Source: JADJEK01 sp052034255
Lineage (GTDB): Bacteria; Planctomycetota; B15-G4; JADJEK01
Length of the DNA: 46,457 nt
Assembly: GCA_052034255.1 (NCBI GenBank)
Contig: JBPOIU010000084.1
Location: 1-46,457 of the forward strand
Direction of reading: 5' to 3'
Part shown: positions 36,837 through 45,438 of the stretch, piece after piece
Numbering within the stretch: position 1 is the stretch's first letter
Layout of the letters: every line of letters starts with the position of its first letter
Notes under the pieces: generated by a model
Seen by the model: only the letters and a program-made list of their open reading frames with translations
Databases searched by the model: none
What the model was told of the DNA's origin: nothing
Translations under genes and position numbers: made by a program

Positions 36837-37159
36837 CGTAAGGCATGATTCCAAAGTCACTTGAAGCGCTTCGGCCGCGGTGCGCTTCGACCATCCGCCG
36901 GCGTTCGCCGTCGCGATTCGTTCCGAACTCGTCCAGCGAAGGCCTTGCGCGACTCGAGTCGTGTCGTTCTCCGACGGTTCCGTGCGGCCCTCCCGATCAG
37001 ACGACCTCCTTCCTGTTTGGGTCTTCACGGAAACGCCTGCATCCCGGCAACATCCGAACCGAACCATCCCCGGGGTTCTCCGCGCGCATGGGAGGCGCTG
37101 GCCGCAGCGGTCGGTGCCTGTGTTCGGAGAAGGCGGTTGCGGTCCGGTGGAGGTGCCCG
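36837..37159. other. Gene-free stretch upstream of the 152-residue protein
   Basis: Frames here extend from the neighbouring gene back to an ATG at 36845, but the extra 105 residues are Arg/Ser/Pro-rich with no protein-like pattern. Only a 10-bp palindrome GAAGCGCTTC (36863-36872) and the GGAGG at 37149-37153 stand out. The promoter of the downstream gene is presumably here but is not recognisable. Confidence 0.5.
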
Positions 37160-37618
37160 ATGTCCCGTGTTCCGCACGCGGCGTTCCTCGCCGATCTCGG
37201 CGACGGCTCACGCGAAGTTCCCGGCCGCGCGTTCGCGCAACGGCTGGCGGCGGCGTTGCTCCAACTTGGACTCGACGCCACGCCGCCGGAAGCCTGGCGC
37301 GACGTCGGCTGGAGCGTCACGGGCTCGAGCGCCGAGGAGTCCTTCGAGATCCTCGTGTCGCGCATCGAGGACAAGGCCGAACCCGGAGGCGAACACGAGT
37401 ACCTGCTCGCCGTCGCGCCGCGGCGCCTCGGATCGTGGTGGTCGAACCTGTTCGGCAAGCACGATGCGGAGCACGACGACGATCTGCGCCGCGTGGCCGA
37501 AGCCGTCCATCGCGAACTCATCGCCATCGGCGCGAAGCACGTGGAGTGGTTCTGGAACGGCATTCCGCGCGCGCTCGAAAGCGCGCCGACTCCGGACCGG
37601 CTGAGCTGGAGCGCGTGA
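37160..37618 (+). CDS. Small cytoplasmic protein of unknown function
   Basis: 152 residues. ATG 37160 is preceded by GGAGG (37149-37153) at six bases. No signal peptide or membrane segment. Mixed alpha/beta composition: a helix AFAQRLAAALLQLGLDA, strands GWSVTGSSAEESFEILVSRI and EHEYLLAVAPRRLGSWW, and a helix DLRRVAEAVHRELIAIGAKH ending in VEWFWNGIPRALE. The aromatic-rich loops recall small proteins sometimes found as immunity or regulatory partners, but I recognise no family. It stands alone between a beta-helix gene and the convergent sigma fusion. Confidence 0.72.
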   Translation: MSRVPHAAFLADLGDGSREVPGRAFAQRLAAALLQLGLDATPPEAWRDVGWSVTGSSAEESFEILVSRIEDKAEPGGEHEYLLAVAPRRLGSWWSNLFGKHDAEHDDDLRRVAEAVHRELIAIGAKHVEWFWNGIPRALESAPTPDRLSWSA

Positions 37619-37758
37619 GCGTCCGCGAACGCGCGAGGTGCCCGCCGCGGCACAAGCCGCCGCGTATCCACAACGTTGTTCGCGTCAGTCAACGCCGTTC
37701 ATCAGTGCCCGTTGAACGGGGCGGCGACTGCCGTCGCCGAGCAACACCTGGTGCGGCC

Positions 37759-37793
37759 GAGAACGTGAATCAATCGGATTGATTCACGTTCTC
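37759..37793 (-). terminator. Perfect 17-bp palindromic hairpin abutting the stop of the sigma-fusion gene
   Basis: GAGAACGTGAATCAATC (37759-37775), one spacer base, then its exact reverse complement (37777-37793), directly next to the TGA stop at 37796-37794. It is much more AT-rich than its surroundings and lies between convergent genes, so a bidirectional terminator is likely. With no T-run, a protein-binding operator is the alternative. Confidence 0.7.
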
Positions 37794-40784
37794 TCAACGC
37801 AGCGTGAGATCGACGGTCGTCGACTCGGACGACACGACGAACGTCGTCGAGACCTCCCGATCGTCGGGGCCACGCGCGGTGACGCGATACGTCCCGGGCG
37901 CCAAGGCGAACAGTTGAACCGCGGTCTTGCCCGTGTAATCGCGGATGGCATCACCGGCCGCAATGCGCGTTCCCGTCATGTCCTCGATGAACAGCTCGAC
38001 GCTCTTGACGTTCGCCGGAACAGCGGTCTGCACGACCACGCGTGTGCCTCTCCGCGCGGCGATCCGAAGCTCCGCGGTGGAGTTCGCGGTCACTTCCACC
38101 ACGGTCGACGACCACGCGCGCTCCCATGAACCGACACACACGCGATAGCGACCGGGCGGCAGCAACTCGCTGCGGACCTCACCGTCGGAGGATCCGACGT
38201 AGCTGCCGACGAGCGATCCATCGGCGGCGCGCAGCAGCGTGATCCACGGCTTCGCCGATTCGTTGGGCAGGCATTCGACGTGGGCCAGGATCTGTCCGCC
38301 GGCTCCAAGTTCGATCGTGCCGAGGTCCCACGTCTCCGCCGACGCGGTGAAGGTGTGCGAGGCCACGAACGGAGCGAACCCCGGAGCGCGGATGGTCAAC
38401 GTGTACCGGCCCGGCGTCAACGGGCCGATGCGGAGCTCGCCGTTCTCGTCGGCATGGCTCATCGCGAAGCCGCCACCATCGAGTTCCGAGCGGCTCGCGA
38501 ACGCCTCCACTCCGACGACGGCGCGCGCGCCGGGTCCGAGCACTCGGCCACGGATCTCCATGCGGGCGAGTCGCGCCGAGGGCACCACGACGCGCACCTC
38601 TTGGCCGTCGGGCACGAACGGACCATGCGAGTACGTCGGCAGGTTCGCCGATGCGTCCGACGGCGACACTTCGAGTCGCTGGGACAGCGGCGATGCCGAG
38701 CCGATGAAGAACCGCCCGTTCTCAGTCGTGTAACCCTGGCCGATGTCGAAGCCGATCACCGCGGGGTCGAGAACCGGCCGCACGATCCAGCCGACGAGTG
38801 GCGCGCCTTGATCATCGACGACGATGCCCAACAGGGTCGCGGCGGCAACAAGCGTGAAGTTCACGCGATGCTCGGTTCCCTCCGCGGGCGGATGCACCGC
38901 GAGTTCCATCGAGCCGACGTTCGTGAGACTCGCGCGCATCGTCTGGGGTGAGCGCGGCACGCCCGTCATCGCATAGTTTCCATGTTCGTCGGTATACGCC
39001 GAGCCACCGGCGAACCACGACGACGCAAGGCGTTGGACGTACGCGCGGACCACCGGGTTGCCAGCGGAGTCGGTCACGGTGCCGTGGATGCGCACCCCGG
39101 CGTCGAGCGCGACCGTGCGCTCCGGATTGGCGCCACGCACGAGCGTCCAGCGATCGGTGAATTCGGCGAGCGGCGGAGCGGCGACCGTGACGTCGTGCTC
39201 GCCCTCGAACACTCCCACGAAGCGCGCGCGCCCCGTGGAATCCGTGCGTTTCGCGCTGATGGTCGACTCGAACGCGATCGAACCGTCGTCGGCCTGGACC
39301 ATCGAACCGCCCGGCGGCACGAGCGCGACGAGCGCGTCCTCGATCGGACGCAAGTCCGGCCCGACCACGACGACGTCGATGGCGGATCCGCCTTCGCGAA
39401 GGGCGAGCTTCAACGTGCGCTCGCCGCTCGATGCTCCTTGGACGAGGACGAACGGTGACGGTGCGTAGCCGGCCTTCGTCGCGCCGATGGGACGGGTTTG
39501 CGACACGTGCCGGATCACGAACGAGCCGTCGTCGCCGCTCTGCGCCAGCGTGAATCCCGCGGGCTGCATGCCGAGACCTTGGGTGCGGACGTCCGCGCCG
39601 GCGACGGGCGCGCCGGTCGCGTCGACGACGACACCGCGGATGTCCTGGCCGCGCGGGATCTCGACGTCGAACTCATGGTGCTCCGCGTCGACGTCGAGGG
39701 AGCCGCCGGCTCCACGATCGAACTCGTAGAGCGCCATTCCGTACGGGACGTCGGGAATGACCACGGAGCCATCGCTTCGCAGCACGTACGACGCGGGAAT
39801 CAACGTGCGCGACCGCGTCAGGTCGGCGATGAAGTGCAGTCCGACTCCGGCGGCGGGGGCACCATCCGACCACCTCGCCCGCAGCGTGAGATCGACCGTG
39901 GGAACGGGAGCTGAGCCCAAGGCATCCGCGAGCGCGGGCGCGCCGGAAGCCTCGGTCCCCGCAAGTTGCACCGCAGCTGGCTCCCGCGTCGGGTCGTCGA
40001 GCACGACGGCATTCACGCCGCCGTCTGGAGTGCTCGACGCGCTGACCTCGGGTTCGCGCTCGATGGGGTCCGTGTCGCGGAACAACGGTCGAAGCGTCAA
40101 GGCAACGGCGACCAACGCTGCGCTGAACAACCCGATCTTGACGGAGACATGCATCGCGGCGACTCCCGTGAGAACCGCGCCGATCCCGGCGGCGGAGGTT
40201 TTCGCGAACGCGAGTGGGGCGAGCGCCGCGCACCATGCGCGACCATCGCCCCCGTGTCGATCGTCGAGCTCGCGACGCAAGCGCTCGAGGCCGCGCTTGA
40301 TGCGAGTGCGGATCGTCTCCACGGGCTCACCGAGTCGACGCGCGATCGCTCCGGGCGACATGCCGTCGAAGAAGCGCCACACGATCACCGTGCGCATCCC
40401 TTCGGGCAGACCGAGCACCGCATCGGCAACGGCGCGTCGGGCCGCTTCGCGAGCGACCAATGCATCCGTCGTCGGGGGTGTGTCGGGTGGAGTCGATCCG
40501 AGCTCTCGTCGCACCCTGCGCTCGCGAGAACGCAGCGCCTTCAACGACAGCTTGCGCGTGACGCCGGCGAGCCAAGCCCCGAGGGTCGTGTTGACTGAGA
40601 GGCCGCGCACCGACGCGGCCCACGCATCCTGTGCGACGTCCTCCGCGAGGTGGGCGTCGCGCACGAGCCGTCGCGCCAATGCGCGCATACGCGCGTCCTG
40701 CGCGGCGAACCACTCGAGGTCGATCGGTTGATCGTTCGCGTCCATACGTTCCGGAAGTTCCCACGGGAGGTCCGACCGGTTCAC
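37794..40784 (-). CDS. ECF sigma factor fused to membrane segment(s) and tandem transthyretin-like (CarboxypepD_reg) domains
   Basis: 996 residues in one intact frame. Residues of about 30-95 are sigma region 2 (ARRLVRDAHLAEDVAQDAWA, then TTLGAWLAGVTRKLSLKALR) and 120-175 region 4 (DAVLGLPEGMRTVIVWRFFD, then MSPGAIARRLGEPVETIRTR). Residues of about 185-236 hold one or two hydrophobic helices (VSVKIGLFSAALVAVALTL). The remaining 750 residues carry repeated carboxypeptidase-regulatory-like modules (GVVVDATGAPVAGADVRTQG, GTVTDSAGNPVVRAYVQ, GIVVDDQGAPLVGWIVRPV). The start is GTG 40784; ATG 40745 is equally possible, and neither has a strong ribosome site. The design puts a promoter-recognition domain on the same chain as what is probably an extracytoplasmic sensor, so release may need proteolysis. 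Confidence 0.88.
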   Translation of the reverse strand: MNRSDLPWELPERMDANDQPIDLEWFAAQDARMRALARRLVRDAHLAEDVAQDAWAASVRGLSVNTTLGAWLAGVTRKLSLKALRSRERRVRRELGSTPPDTPPTTDALVAREAARRAVADAVLGLPEGMRTVIVWRFFDGMSPGAIARRLGEPVETIRTRIKRGLERLRRELDDRHGGDGRAWCAALAPLAFAKTSAAGIGAVLTGVAAMHVSVKIGLFSAALVAVALTLRPLFRDTDPIEREPEVSASSTPDGGVNAVVLDDPTREPAAVQLAGTEASGAPALADALGSAPVPTVDLTLRARWSDGAPAAGVGLHFIADLTRSRTLIPASYVLRSDGSVVIPDVPYGMALYEFDRGAGGSLDVDAEHHEFDVEIPRGQDIRGVVVDATGAPVAGADVRTQGLGMQPAGFTLAQSGDDGSFVIRHVSQTRPIGATKAGYAPSPFVLVQGASSGERTLKLALREGGSAIDVVVVGPDLRPIEDALVALVPPGGSMVQADDGSIAFESTISAKRTDSTGRARFVGVFEGEHDVTVAAPPLAEFTDRWTLVRGANPERTVALDAGVRIHGTVTDSAGNPVVRAYVQRLASSWFAGGSAYTDEHGNYAMTGVPRSPQTMRASLTNVGSMELAVHPPAEGTEHRVNFTLVAAATLLGIVVDDQGAPLVGWIVRPVLDPAVIGFDIGQGYTTENGRFFIGSASPLSQRLEVSPSDASANLPTYSHGPFVPDGQEVRVVVPSARLARMEIRGRVLGPGARAVVGVEAFASRSELDGGGFAMSHADENGELRIGPLTPGRYTLTIRAPGFAPFVASHTFTASAETWDLGTIELGAGGQILAHVECLPNESAKPWITLLRAADGSLVGSYVGSSDGEVRSELLPPGRYRVCVGSWERAWSSTVVEVTANSTAELRIAARRGTRVVVQTAVPANVKSVELFIEDMTGTRIAAGDAIRDYTGKTAVQLFALAPGTYRVTARGPDDREVSTTFVVSSESTTVDLTLR

Positions 40785-40883
40785 GGATTGTGCAGCAATT
40801 CCGCCGAGCCGAGCGCGGCGCGTGGGTTGCCGACGTCCGGAGAAGTCACCCCCTCCCGTCCCGGCGATCGCGGGGCTCTCGGG

Positions 40884-42308
40884 TCAGGCCATGCGGAACA
40901 GCGCGCATTCCTTCAGCGTCGGGCACGCCAGCGCGCCGTCGACCCGCAAGCGCAACGCGCGCGCGGTCGTCGGCGCATCGAGCTTCACGAGTCGTCGCGC
41001 GCCGATCGTGGAACCCTCGTGGATCGTGCGCCACTCGCCGTCGTCGTCGACTTGCAGCGTGAAGCGCTCGACGCGTTGACCGAGCGCGACGGCTTCGCGC
41101 AAGCGGATCACGTCGAACGTCACGGGCGCATCGAACTCGAGGGTCAGCTCGGCGGTCGTCACCTCGTTGTCCGTCGCCCAGTACGTCGCCGCATGGCCAT
41201 CGACGATGTGCTGCGCCGAGAACGCTGCGTCCTCGCCGCGCGTGTTCGACGCCGTCACGAGAGCTCCACGCGCCAAGTCCTGCGCGAAGGTCTTGCGCAA
41301 CGTTTCGCCGAACGCGCGCAACACCTCGACGTCGCCCGCCGGCATGCGTCCCTCGGGATCGAGCACGATGCCGAGGTCGAGGCACGCTCCGCGACCGACG
41401 GACGCGAAGTACAGCTCCATCAGCTGTGCGTGCGTCTTCGCCTTGCCTTCGTGCGCCGCGTGCCAGAACCAACCGGGCCGCAGCGGCACGTCGCATTCGG
41501 CCGGGATCCAAAACTTGCCGTCGCGATCTCCGGTCTCGCCGCGTTCGTACTGCGTGTCGCCGGGCGCGGGCGCTTCGGGCTTCGAACCGCCGATCGGCGT
41601 GTACGTCGCCCAATGCGGGTCCTTCGCGATGCCGGATTCGTTGCCGACCCAACGCACGTCCGGCCCGACGTCGGAGAACAGCACGGCGTTCGGTTGGAGC
41701 TCGCGCACCATGCGCCACGTCGTCGGCCAGTCGTAGTACGTCGTGCGATCGATCGTGCGGGCCTCGCGCGCGCCGCCGTAGAAACCGTCGCCGCCGTTCG
41801 CGCCGTCGAACCACACCGTGAACAAGTCGCCGTAGCCCGTCAGCAGTTCGCGCAACTGCGTGCGATAGACGTCGAGGTACGCAGGCGTGCCGTACGTCGC
41901 GTGATTGCGATCCCACGGCGAACAGTAGATGCCGAGCTTCACGCCGTGCGCGCGGCACGCGTCGGCGAACTCGCGGACCATGTCGCCCTTGCCGTCGCGC
42001 CACGGCGCCGCCTTCACCGAGAACTCGGTCGTCGCGCTCGGCCATAGGCAGAACCCGCCGTGGTGTTTCGCGACGAGCAGCAGCCCGGCGAAGCCCGACT
42101 CCTTCAGCACGCGCACGACCGCATCGGCGTCGAACGCGCGCGGATCGAACAGACGCGGTGACTCGTCGCCGAACGCCCACTCGGCGTCGGTGTACGTGTT
42201 CAACGCGAAGTGGAGGATCGCGTAGCGCTCGAGCTCGTGCCACGCGAGTTGCGCGGGCGACGGACAGGCGCCGAAGGCGGCGGGGGGCTTCGCGGGTTCG
42301 AGGCGCAT
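40884..42308 (-). CDS. Alpha-L-fucosidase (GH29)
   Basis: 474 residues from ATG 42308; an in-frame GTG at 42350 would add 14. There is no signal peptide, so it is probably cytoplasmic, and it hydrolyses terminal alpha-L-fucose. GH29 motifs: LHFALNTYTDAEWAFGDESP, GLLLVAKHHGGFCLWPS (His-His substrate loop), KLGIYCSPWDRNHATYG, and the nucleophile Asp in LFTVWFDGANGGDG. GKFWIPAECDVPLRPGWFWH is also typical. The C-terminal 120 residues form a beta-sandwich like an F5/8 type C carbohydrate-binding module (AQHIVDGHAATYWATDNEVT). It may release fucose from sulfated algal fucans, but no sulfatase or fucose-catabolism gene is adjacent. Confidence 0.94.
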   Translation of the reverse strand: MRLEPAKPPAAFGACPSPAQLAWHELERYAILHFALNTYTDAEWAFGDESPRLFDPRAFDADAVVRVLKESGFAGLLLVAKHHGGFCLWPSATTEFSVKAAPWRDGKGDMVREFADACRAHGVKLGIYCSPWDRNHATYGTPAYLDVYRTQLRELLTGYGDLFTVWFDGANGGDGFYGGAREARTIDRTTYYDWPTTWRMVRELQPNAVLFSDVGPDVRWVGNESGIAKDPHWATYTPIGGSKPEAPAPGDTQYERGETGDRDGKFWIPAECDVPLRPGWFWHAAHEGKAKTHAQLMELYFASVGRGACLDLGIVLDPEGRMPAGDVEVLRAFGETLRKTFAQDLARGALVTASNTRGEDAAFSAQHIVDGHAATYWATDNEVTTAELTLEFDAPVTFDVIRLREAVALGQRVERFTLQVDDDGEWRTIHEGSTIGARRLVKLDAPTTARALRLRVDGALACPTLKECALFRMA

Positions 42309-42645
42309 GCGGAGGCTCGCGATCGGGATGTGGCTCAAGCACCGATTCACACGTCGAACGCGCCCGCGTCAACGGGGAGTTGGCGCGCGATCGGCGATCG
42401 ACCTCGACGAAGTTCGTCGTCGCCGCGAGTCGCAGCACCTCGCGCCGCGTTGCCGCGATTCGCGACACGTGCGGCGATCCCGCTGCCGCGATTCGCAGCG
42501 CACGGCCCGATCGGGCCAACGCGCCTTCCGCCGTAAGTCCAAGTCTCGACGCAACTCACGGCCAGCCCGACTCGCCTCCGAACTTCGGCATTCGGGTCGC
42601 AATGGGGAGAGCGTCCAACGTCCTTGGTTTCGTCAGGAGACACCC
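42309..42645. other. Divergent regulatory region with three short direct repeats
   Basis: 337 bases between the fucosidase (minus) and the secreted protein (plus). Three near-identical 12-mers occur: GCCGCGAGTCGC (42422-42433) and GCCGCGATTCGC at 42452-42463 and 42485-42496, spaced 30 and 33 bases, that is about three helical turns. A minus-strand TTGACG (42372-42367) with a weak TGAATC 17 bases on could be the fucosidase promoter. Confidence 0.4.
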
Positions 42646-43887
42646 ATGAGCCTCTCACTCCGCACTCTCGGCCTCGCCGCGTCCGCGCTGCTCGTCGCTT
42701 CGTCCGCGAACGCGCAGTCCATCTGGGGAATCTGCGGTCCGCCCGCTGGTCTCGTCAATCAGGCCGGCCCGCCCGCCGGCGCCTGCAACTACCCGACCGG
42801 CCCGAACATCGGCGGCTTCCCGTACGCGGTGCCGTTCGGCTGCCCGCTGCCCGGTCCGTTCCCCGGCCCGGCTGGCGGCCTGTTCCCGGCCGGCGACGTC
42901 ACCGTCGACCGCATCAACGACATCGTCTACGCGTCCGACGGCATCACGATCGCCAGCTACAACAAGGCCGGGGTGCCGCTCGCGAGCTTCCCGAACCCGC
43001 TGCCGGGCATGGTCACGGGCCTCGGCTGGAGCGCGCCGAACCCGATCACGCCCGCCGTCCTGTGGGTGACGAACGGGTTCCTGTGCTGCGCGGTCATCCC
43101 GCCGGCCGCAGGTTGCCCGGGCGGCGCACCGTTCGCCGTCGCGCCGTTCGCGGTGTTGCCGGGTGGTGCGGGTGGCGCGATCGCCACCGACGTCGACCTC
43201 GATCCAAACAGCCTCACGCTGTTCTTCTCGCACAACACCGGCGCGATCACGAACCAGATCCCCGGCGGCGGCCCCGGCCCGTTCGGCATCTTCTTCCCGA
43301 ACGTCCCCTGCAACATGGGCCCGCTGACTGGCCTCGCGATCGACACGGCGCACTGCAAGTCGATGTACATCACGAACGGCGGCAACGTCGCGCGCATCGA
43401 CTTCGCGGGCAATCCGGCGCCGGTCACGTTCTATGCGCCGTTCGTCTGCTGGCCGTGGACCGGTCCTGCCCAGACTTCGGGCCTCGGCTTCGATGCGACT
43501 CCGGTCAAGTTCGGCACGGGCTCGGACCCGGCCGGCTCGATCCCGCAGATCGGCACGATCGGTGAAGCTCTGTCGCCGAACCCGGGCTTCGGTCTCACGC
43601 TGAGCAACGCGACGCCGGGCGGCCAGGCGTTCCTGCTGCTGTCGCCGGCTCCGATCTGCCCCACGGTTCCGGTTGGCTTCGGCGCGTTCATCCACGTGTT
43701 CCCGATCAGCTCGATCGTCGGCCCGATCGGTGTCCCGGCGACGGGTGGCTTCGGGATCCCGGCGCCGATCCCCGCGGGGTTCGCGTGCTCGGGTCTGACG
43801 GCCTACGTCGAATGGCTGGTCGTGAAGCCCGGCGGAGCCGGCCTCGAAACGAGCCCGGGCCTCCACATCCGCCCGGCCAATCCGTGA
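42646..43887 (+). CDS. Secreted Gly/Pro/Cys-rich protein, probable beta-propeller with planctomycete-type C-terminal beta domain
   Basis: 413 residues. ATG 42646 has AGGAG at 42635-42639 and a signal peptide (LRTLGLAASALLVASSANA). The mature part repeats strand-turn units that look like propeller blades: GDVTVDRINDIVYASDGITI, MVTGLGWSAPNPITPAVLW, IATDVDLDPNSLTLFFSHNT, and GLAIDTAHCKSMYITNGGNV. Several Cys may form disulfides. The last 115 residues (GFGLTLSNATPGGQAFLLLS to ETSPGLHIRP) form a beta module like that ending the protein at 35525. Function unknown. A strong terminator follows. Confidence 0.82.
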   Translation: MSLSLRTLGLAASALLVASSANAQSIWGICGPPAGLVNQAGPPAGACNYPTGPNIGGFPYAVPFGCPLPGPFPGPAGGLFPAGDVTVDRINDIVYASDGITIASYNKAGVPLASFPNPLPGMVTGLGWSAPNPITPAVLWVTNGFLCCAVIPPAAGCPGGAPFAVAPFAVLPGGAGGAIATDVDLDPNSLTLFFSHNTGAITNQIPGGGPGPFGIFFPNVPCNMGPLTGLAIDTAHCKSMYITNGGNVARIDFAGNPAPVTFYAPFVCWPWTGPAQTSGLGFDATPVKFGTGSDPAGSIPQIGTIGEALSPNPGFGLTLSNATPGGQAFLLLSPAPICPTVPVGFGAFIHVFPISSIVGPIGVPATGGFGIPAPIPAGFACSGLTAYVEWLVVKPGGAGLETSPGLHIRPANP

Positions 43888-43925
43888 TGCGCTGACGCAG
43901 ACGTCGGCTTCGAGTCGAACTCGAA

Positions 43926-43978
43926 CGAACCCGCGGATCGGATGCCGAAAGGCGCCGGTCCGCGGGTTCGCGCGTTTT
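43926..43978 (+). terminator. Strong intrinsic terminator
   Basis: 16-bp stem (43926-43941 with 43955-43970, one G-T pair) capped by a GCC-GAAA-GGC inner hairpin and followed by TTTT at 43975-43978. It ends the secreted-protein transcript and may also stop transcription from the convergent lipoprotein gene. Confidence 0.85.
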
Positions 43979-43987
43979 GGACGATCG

Positions 43988-44896
43988 CTATCCGTCAACG
44001 ACCTCGAGAGCGATGCTCGGATGCGCGGCCCGGAATCGCGCGAGGTCGTCGGTGCCGAGCGCGCCGTTGCGCACGACGAGGCGAGTCAATGCCGGGAGCA
44101 TCGCGAGGGAGGCCAATCCTTCGATATCGAGGACCGTGTCGGGGAGTTCGAGCGTCTGGATCGAGTCCAACTTCGGCAACGCGCGCGGAACGGAGGCAGT
44201 GCTCGCGACGTCATGAAGCGAAAGAACGCGAACGCTGGCACGTCGCGCGATCAAAGAGTCGATCACCGCCGGATCGATGCTGACCGCGTCCCCGTGGACT
44301 TCTTCGAGCGAGGTAGACGAGAGCGCGGCGTCCACCAAACTTCGATCGACGACGCCGACGACGGAGACCCACGTCAACGGCGCCTTCGGCGCGGTCCATT
44401 CCTCCGCGCGTTCCGAAGACGTCTCGGCGCGAACGCACGTCAGGTCGAGAATGCGGAGACTGGTCGAGTCGCAGACGAACCGCCAGTTCGCCGGAGTGAC
44501 TTGGTGATGCCAGATCACCAAAGAACTCAGCTCCGGAAGCGACGCGACGAGGCGCGCCCATTCGGCGAACGGCGCTGCATCGTGGTGCGAATCCTCCCTC
44601 GATGCATACGACCGAATGCCGGCGACGTGGCCTCCCAATCCCACTTCGACATTGCTCCCCATTCGCGAGAGGGCGATGAACGCATCTCGTTCGTCCCAGC
44701 GAACACCGAGGATCGGATCGACGTCGTCGGGGGCATTCGCGAGAGCCGGCGTAGCAGGAGCATTGCCTACCGTTGACGTCGGTGAGGTCTGTTGCGATGC
44801 ATCGGCAGGGTGTTGCGGGGTCGGATCGCAACCGCCGACGAAGATGGCCGAGAGAGCGACGATCCACGAGCCGGCGCCGAATGGGCGACTGCGCAT
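43988..44896 (-). CDS. Lipoprotein with degenerate leucine-rich-repeat-like region
   Basis: 302 residues from ATG 44896, which gives a compact lipoprotein signal (GAGSWIVALSAIFVGGC). ATG 44917 would add seven residues and is an alternative. After a Thr/Pro/Ala linker, the body has leucine-rich strands at intervals (LASLPELSSLVIWHHQ, STSLRILDLTCVR, RASVRVLSLHDVA, DSIQTLELPDTVLDIEGLAS, LPALTRLVVRNGALGTDDLA) like the LRR/ribonuclease-inhibitor folds common in planctomycete surface proteins. Protein binding is the likely role. It is the last gene of a minus-strand run that includes a toxin-like protein. A TATGTT -10-like box lies at 44923-44918. Confidence 0.72.
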   Translation of the reverse strand: MRSRPFGAGSWIVALSAIFVGGCDPTPQHPADASQQTSPTSTVGNAPATPALANAPDDVDPILGVRWDERDAFIALSRMGSNVEVGLGGHVAGIRSYASREDSHHDAAPFAEWARLVASLPELSSLVIWHHQVTPANWRFVCDSTSLRILDLTCVRAETSSERAEEWTAPKAPLTWVSVVGVVDRSLVDAALSSTSLEEVHGDAVSIDPAVIDSLIARRASVRVLSLHDVASTASVPRALPKLDSIQTLELPDTVLDIEGLASLAMLPALTRLVVRNGALGTDDLARFRAAHPSIALEVVDG

Positions 44897-44973
44897 GTCT
44901 CGTTGGCCTAGCGGCATAACATAATCCTGGACTCTGGATTGGTAAGGAGCACGGAAGCGAGTGTCCAGAGGAA

Positions 44974-45315
44974 CTACTGAAACCACTCGACGCGTCCATC
45001 GTCGTGAACGCGAAGCCAAGCCTGGAGGCCGGGACTCGGCTCGGCCGGGCCAACTTCGAAGGACCAGTAGCGATCCGTAACATCATATCTTCGAGAATGT
45101 ACGAATATTCGAGATCGGTCTTTGACGTAGCCGCGCTCGACCGCTTGTGCGAGTCCAATTTCGAGGGCAACACCCTCTGTCAGGCGCGCCGAGTGATCGT
45201 CAGGTGCAACGCCTTCGGACGGCTGTTTGGGGAGCTCTGGCGCGCTTCGCTCGCACGCGAACATGATCAAGCAAAGGACTATAGGCACACTCAGCGTCGT
45301 TCGAGTGGAGTACAT
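44974..45315 (-). CDS. Small lipoprotein
   Basis: 113 residues from ATG 45315, starting YSTRTTLSVPIVLCLIMFAC with lipobox MFAC. An earlier in-frame ATG (45435) lies four bases past the upstream stop, but the extra 40 residues look random. The mature part is short: ARLTEGVALEIGLAQAVERG, then YWSFEVGPAEPSPGLQAWLR and HDDGRVEWFQ, a compact alpha/beta domain. No family recognised. Its place just after the HExxH toxin-like gene would suit a periplasmic immunity protein, which is speculation. Confidence 0.6.
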   Translation of the reverse strand: MYSTRTTLSVPIVLCLIMFACERSAPELPKQPSEGVAPDDHSARLTEGVALEIGLAQAVERGYVKDRSRIFVHSRRYDVTDRYWSFEVGPAEPSPGLQAWLRVHDDGRVEWFQ

Positions 45316-45438
45316 CGTTGTCGAAGTTCTGGCAGCGACCGCGAATTTGTCGGTGGAAGTTGGGCTGAGCATGGTGCGCAGATCCGCACGTGACGAATCT
45401 CGCCGGCCTCGGTGACTCAATGCGTGGGTCGCCATGGA

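Noticed and set aside
36845..37159. N-terminal extension of the 152-residue protein back to ATG 36845
   Set aside because: The 105 extra residues are Ser/Arg/Pro-rich and unlike protein; GGAGG points to ATG 37160.
40650..42519. Overlapping long frames on both strands around the fucosidase
   Set aside because: Only the frame with HHGG and FDGANGG motifs is protein-like; the others are Arg-rich shadows.
42655..43998. Minus-strand open frame opposite the propeller-like secreted protein
   Set aside because: Arg/Asp/Glu-rich, no motif, and it would run through the strong terminator at 43926-43978.
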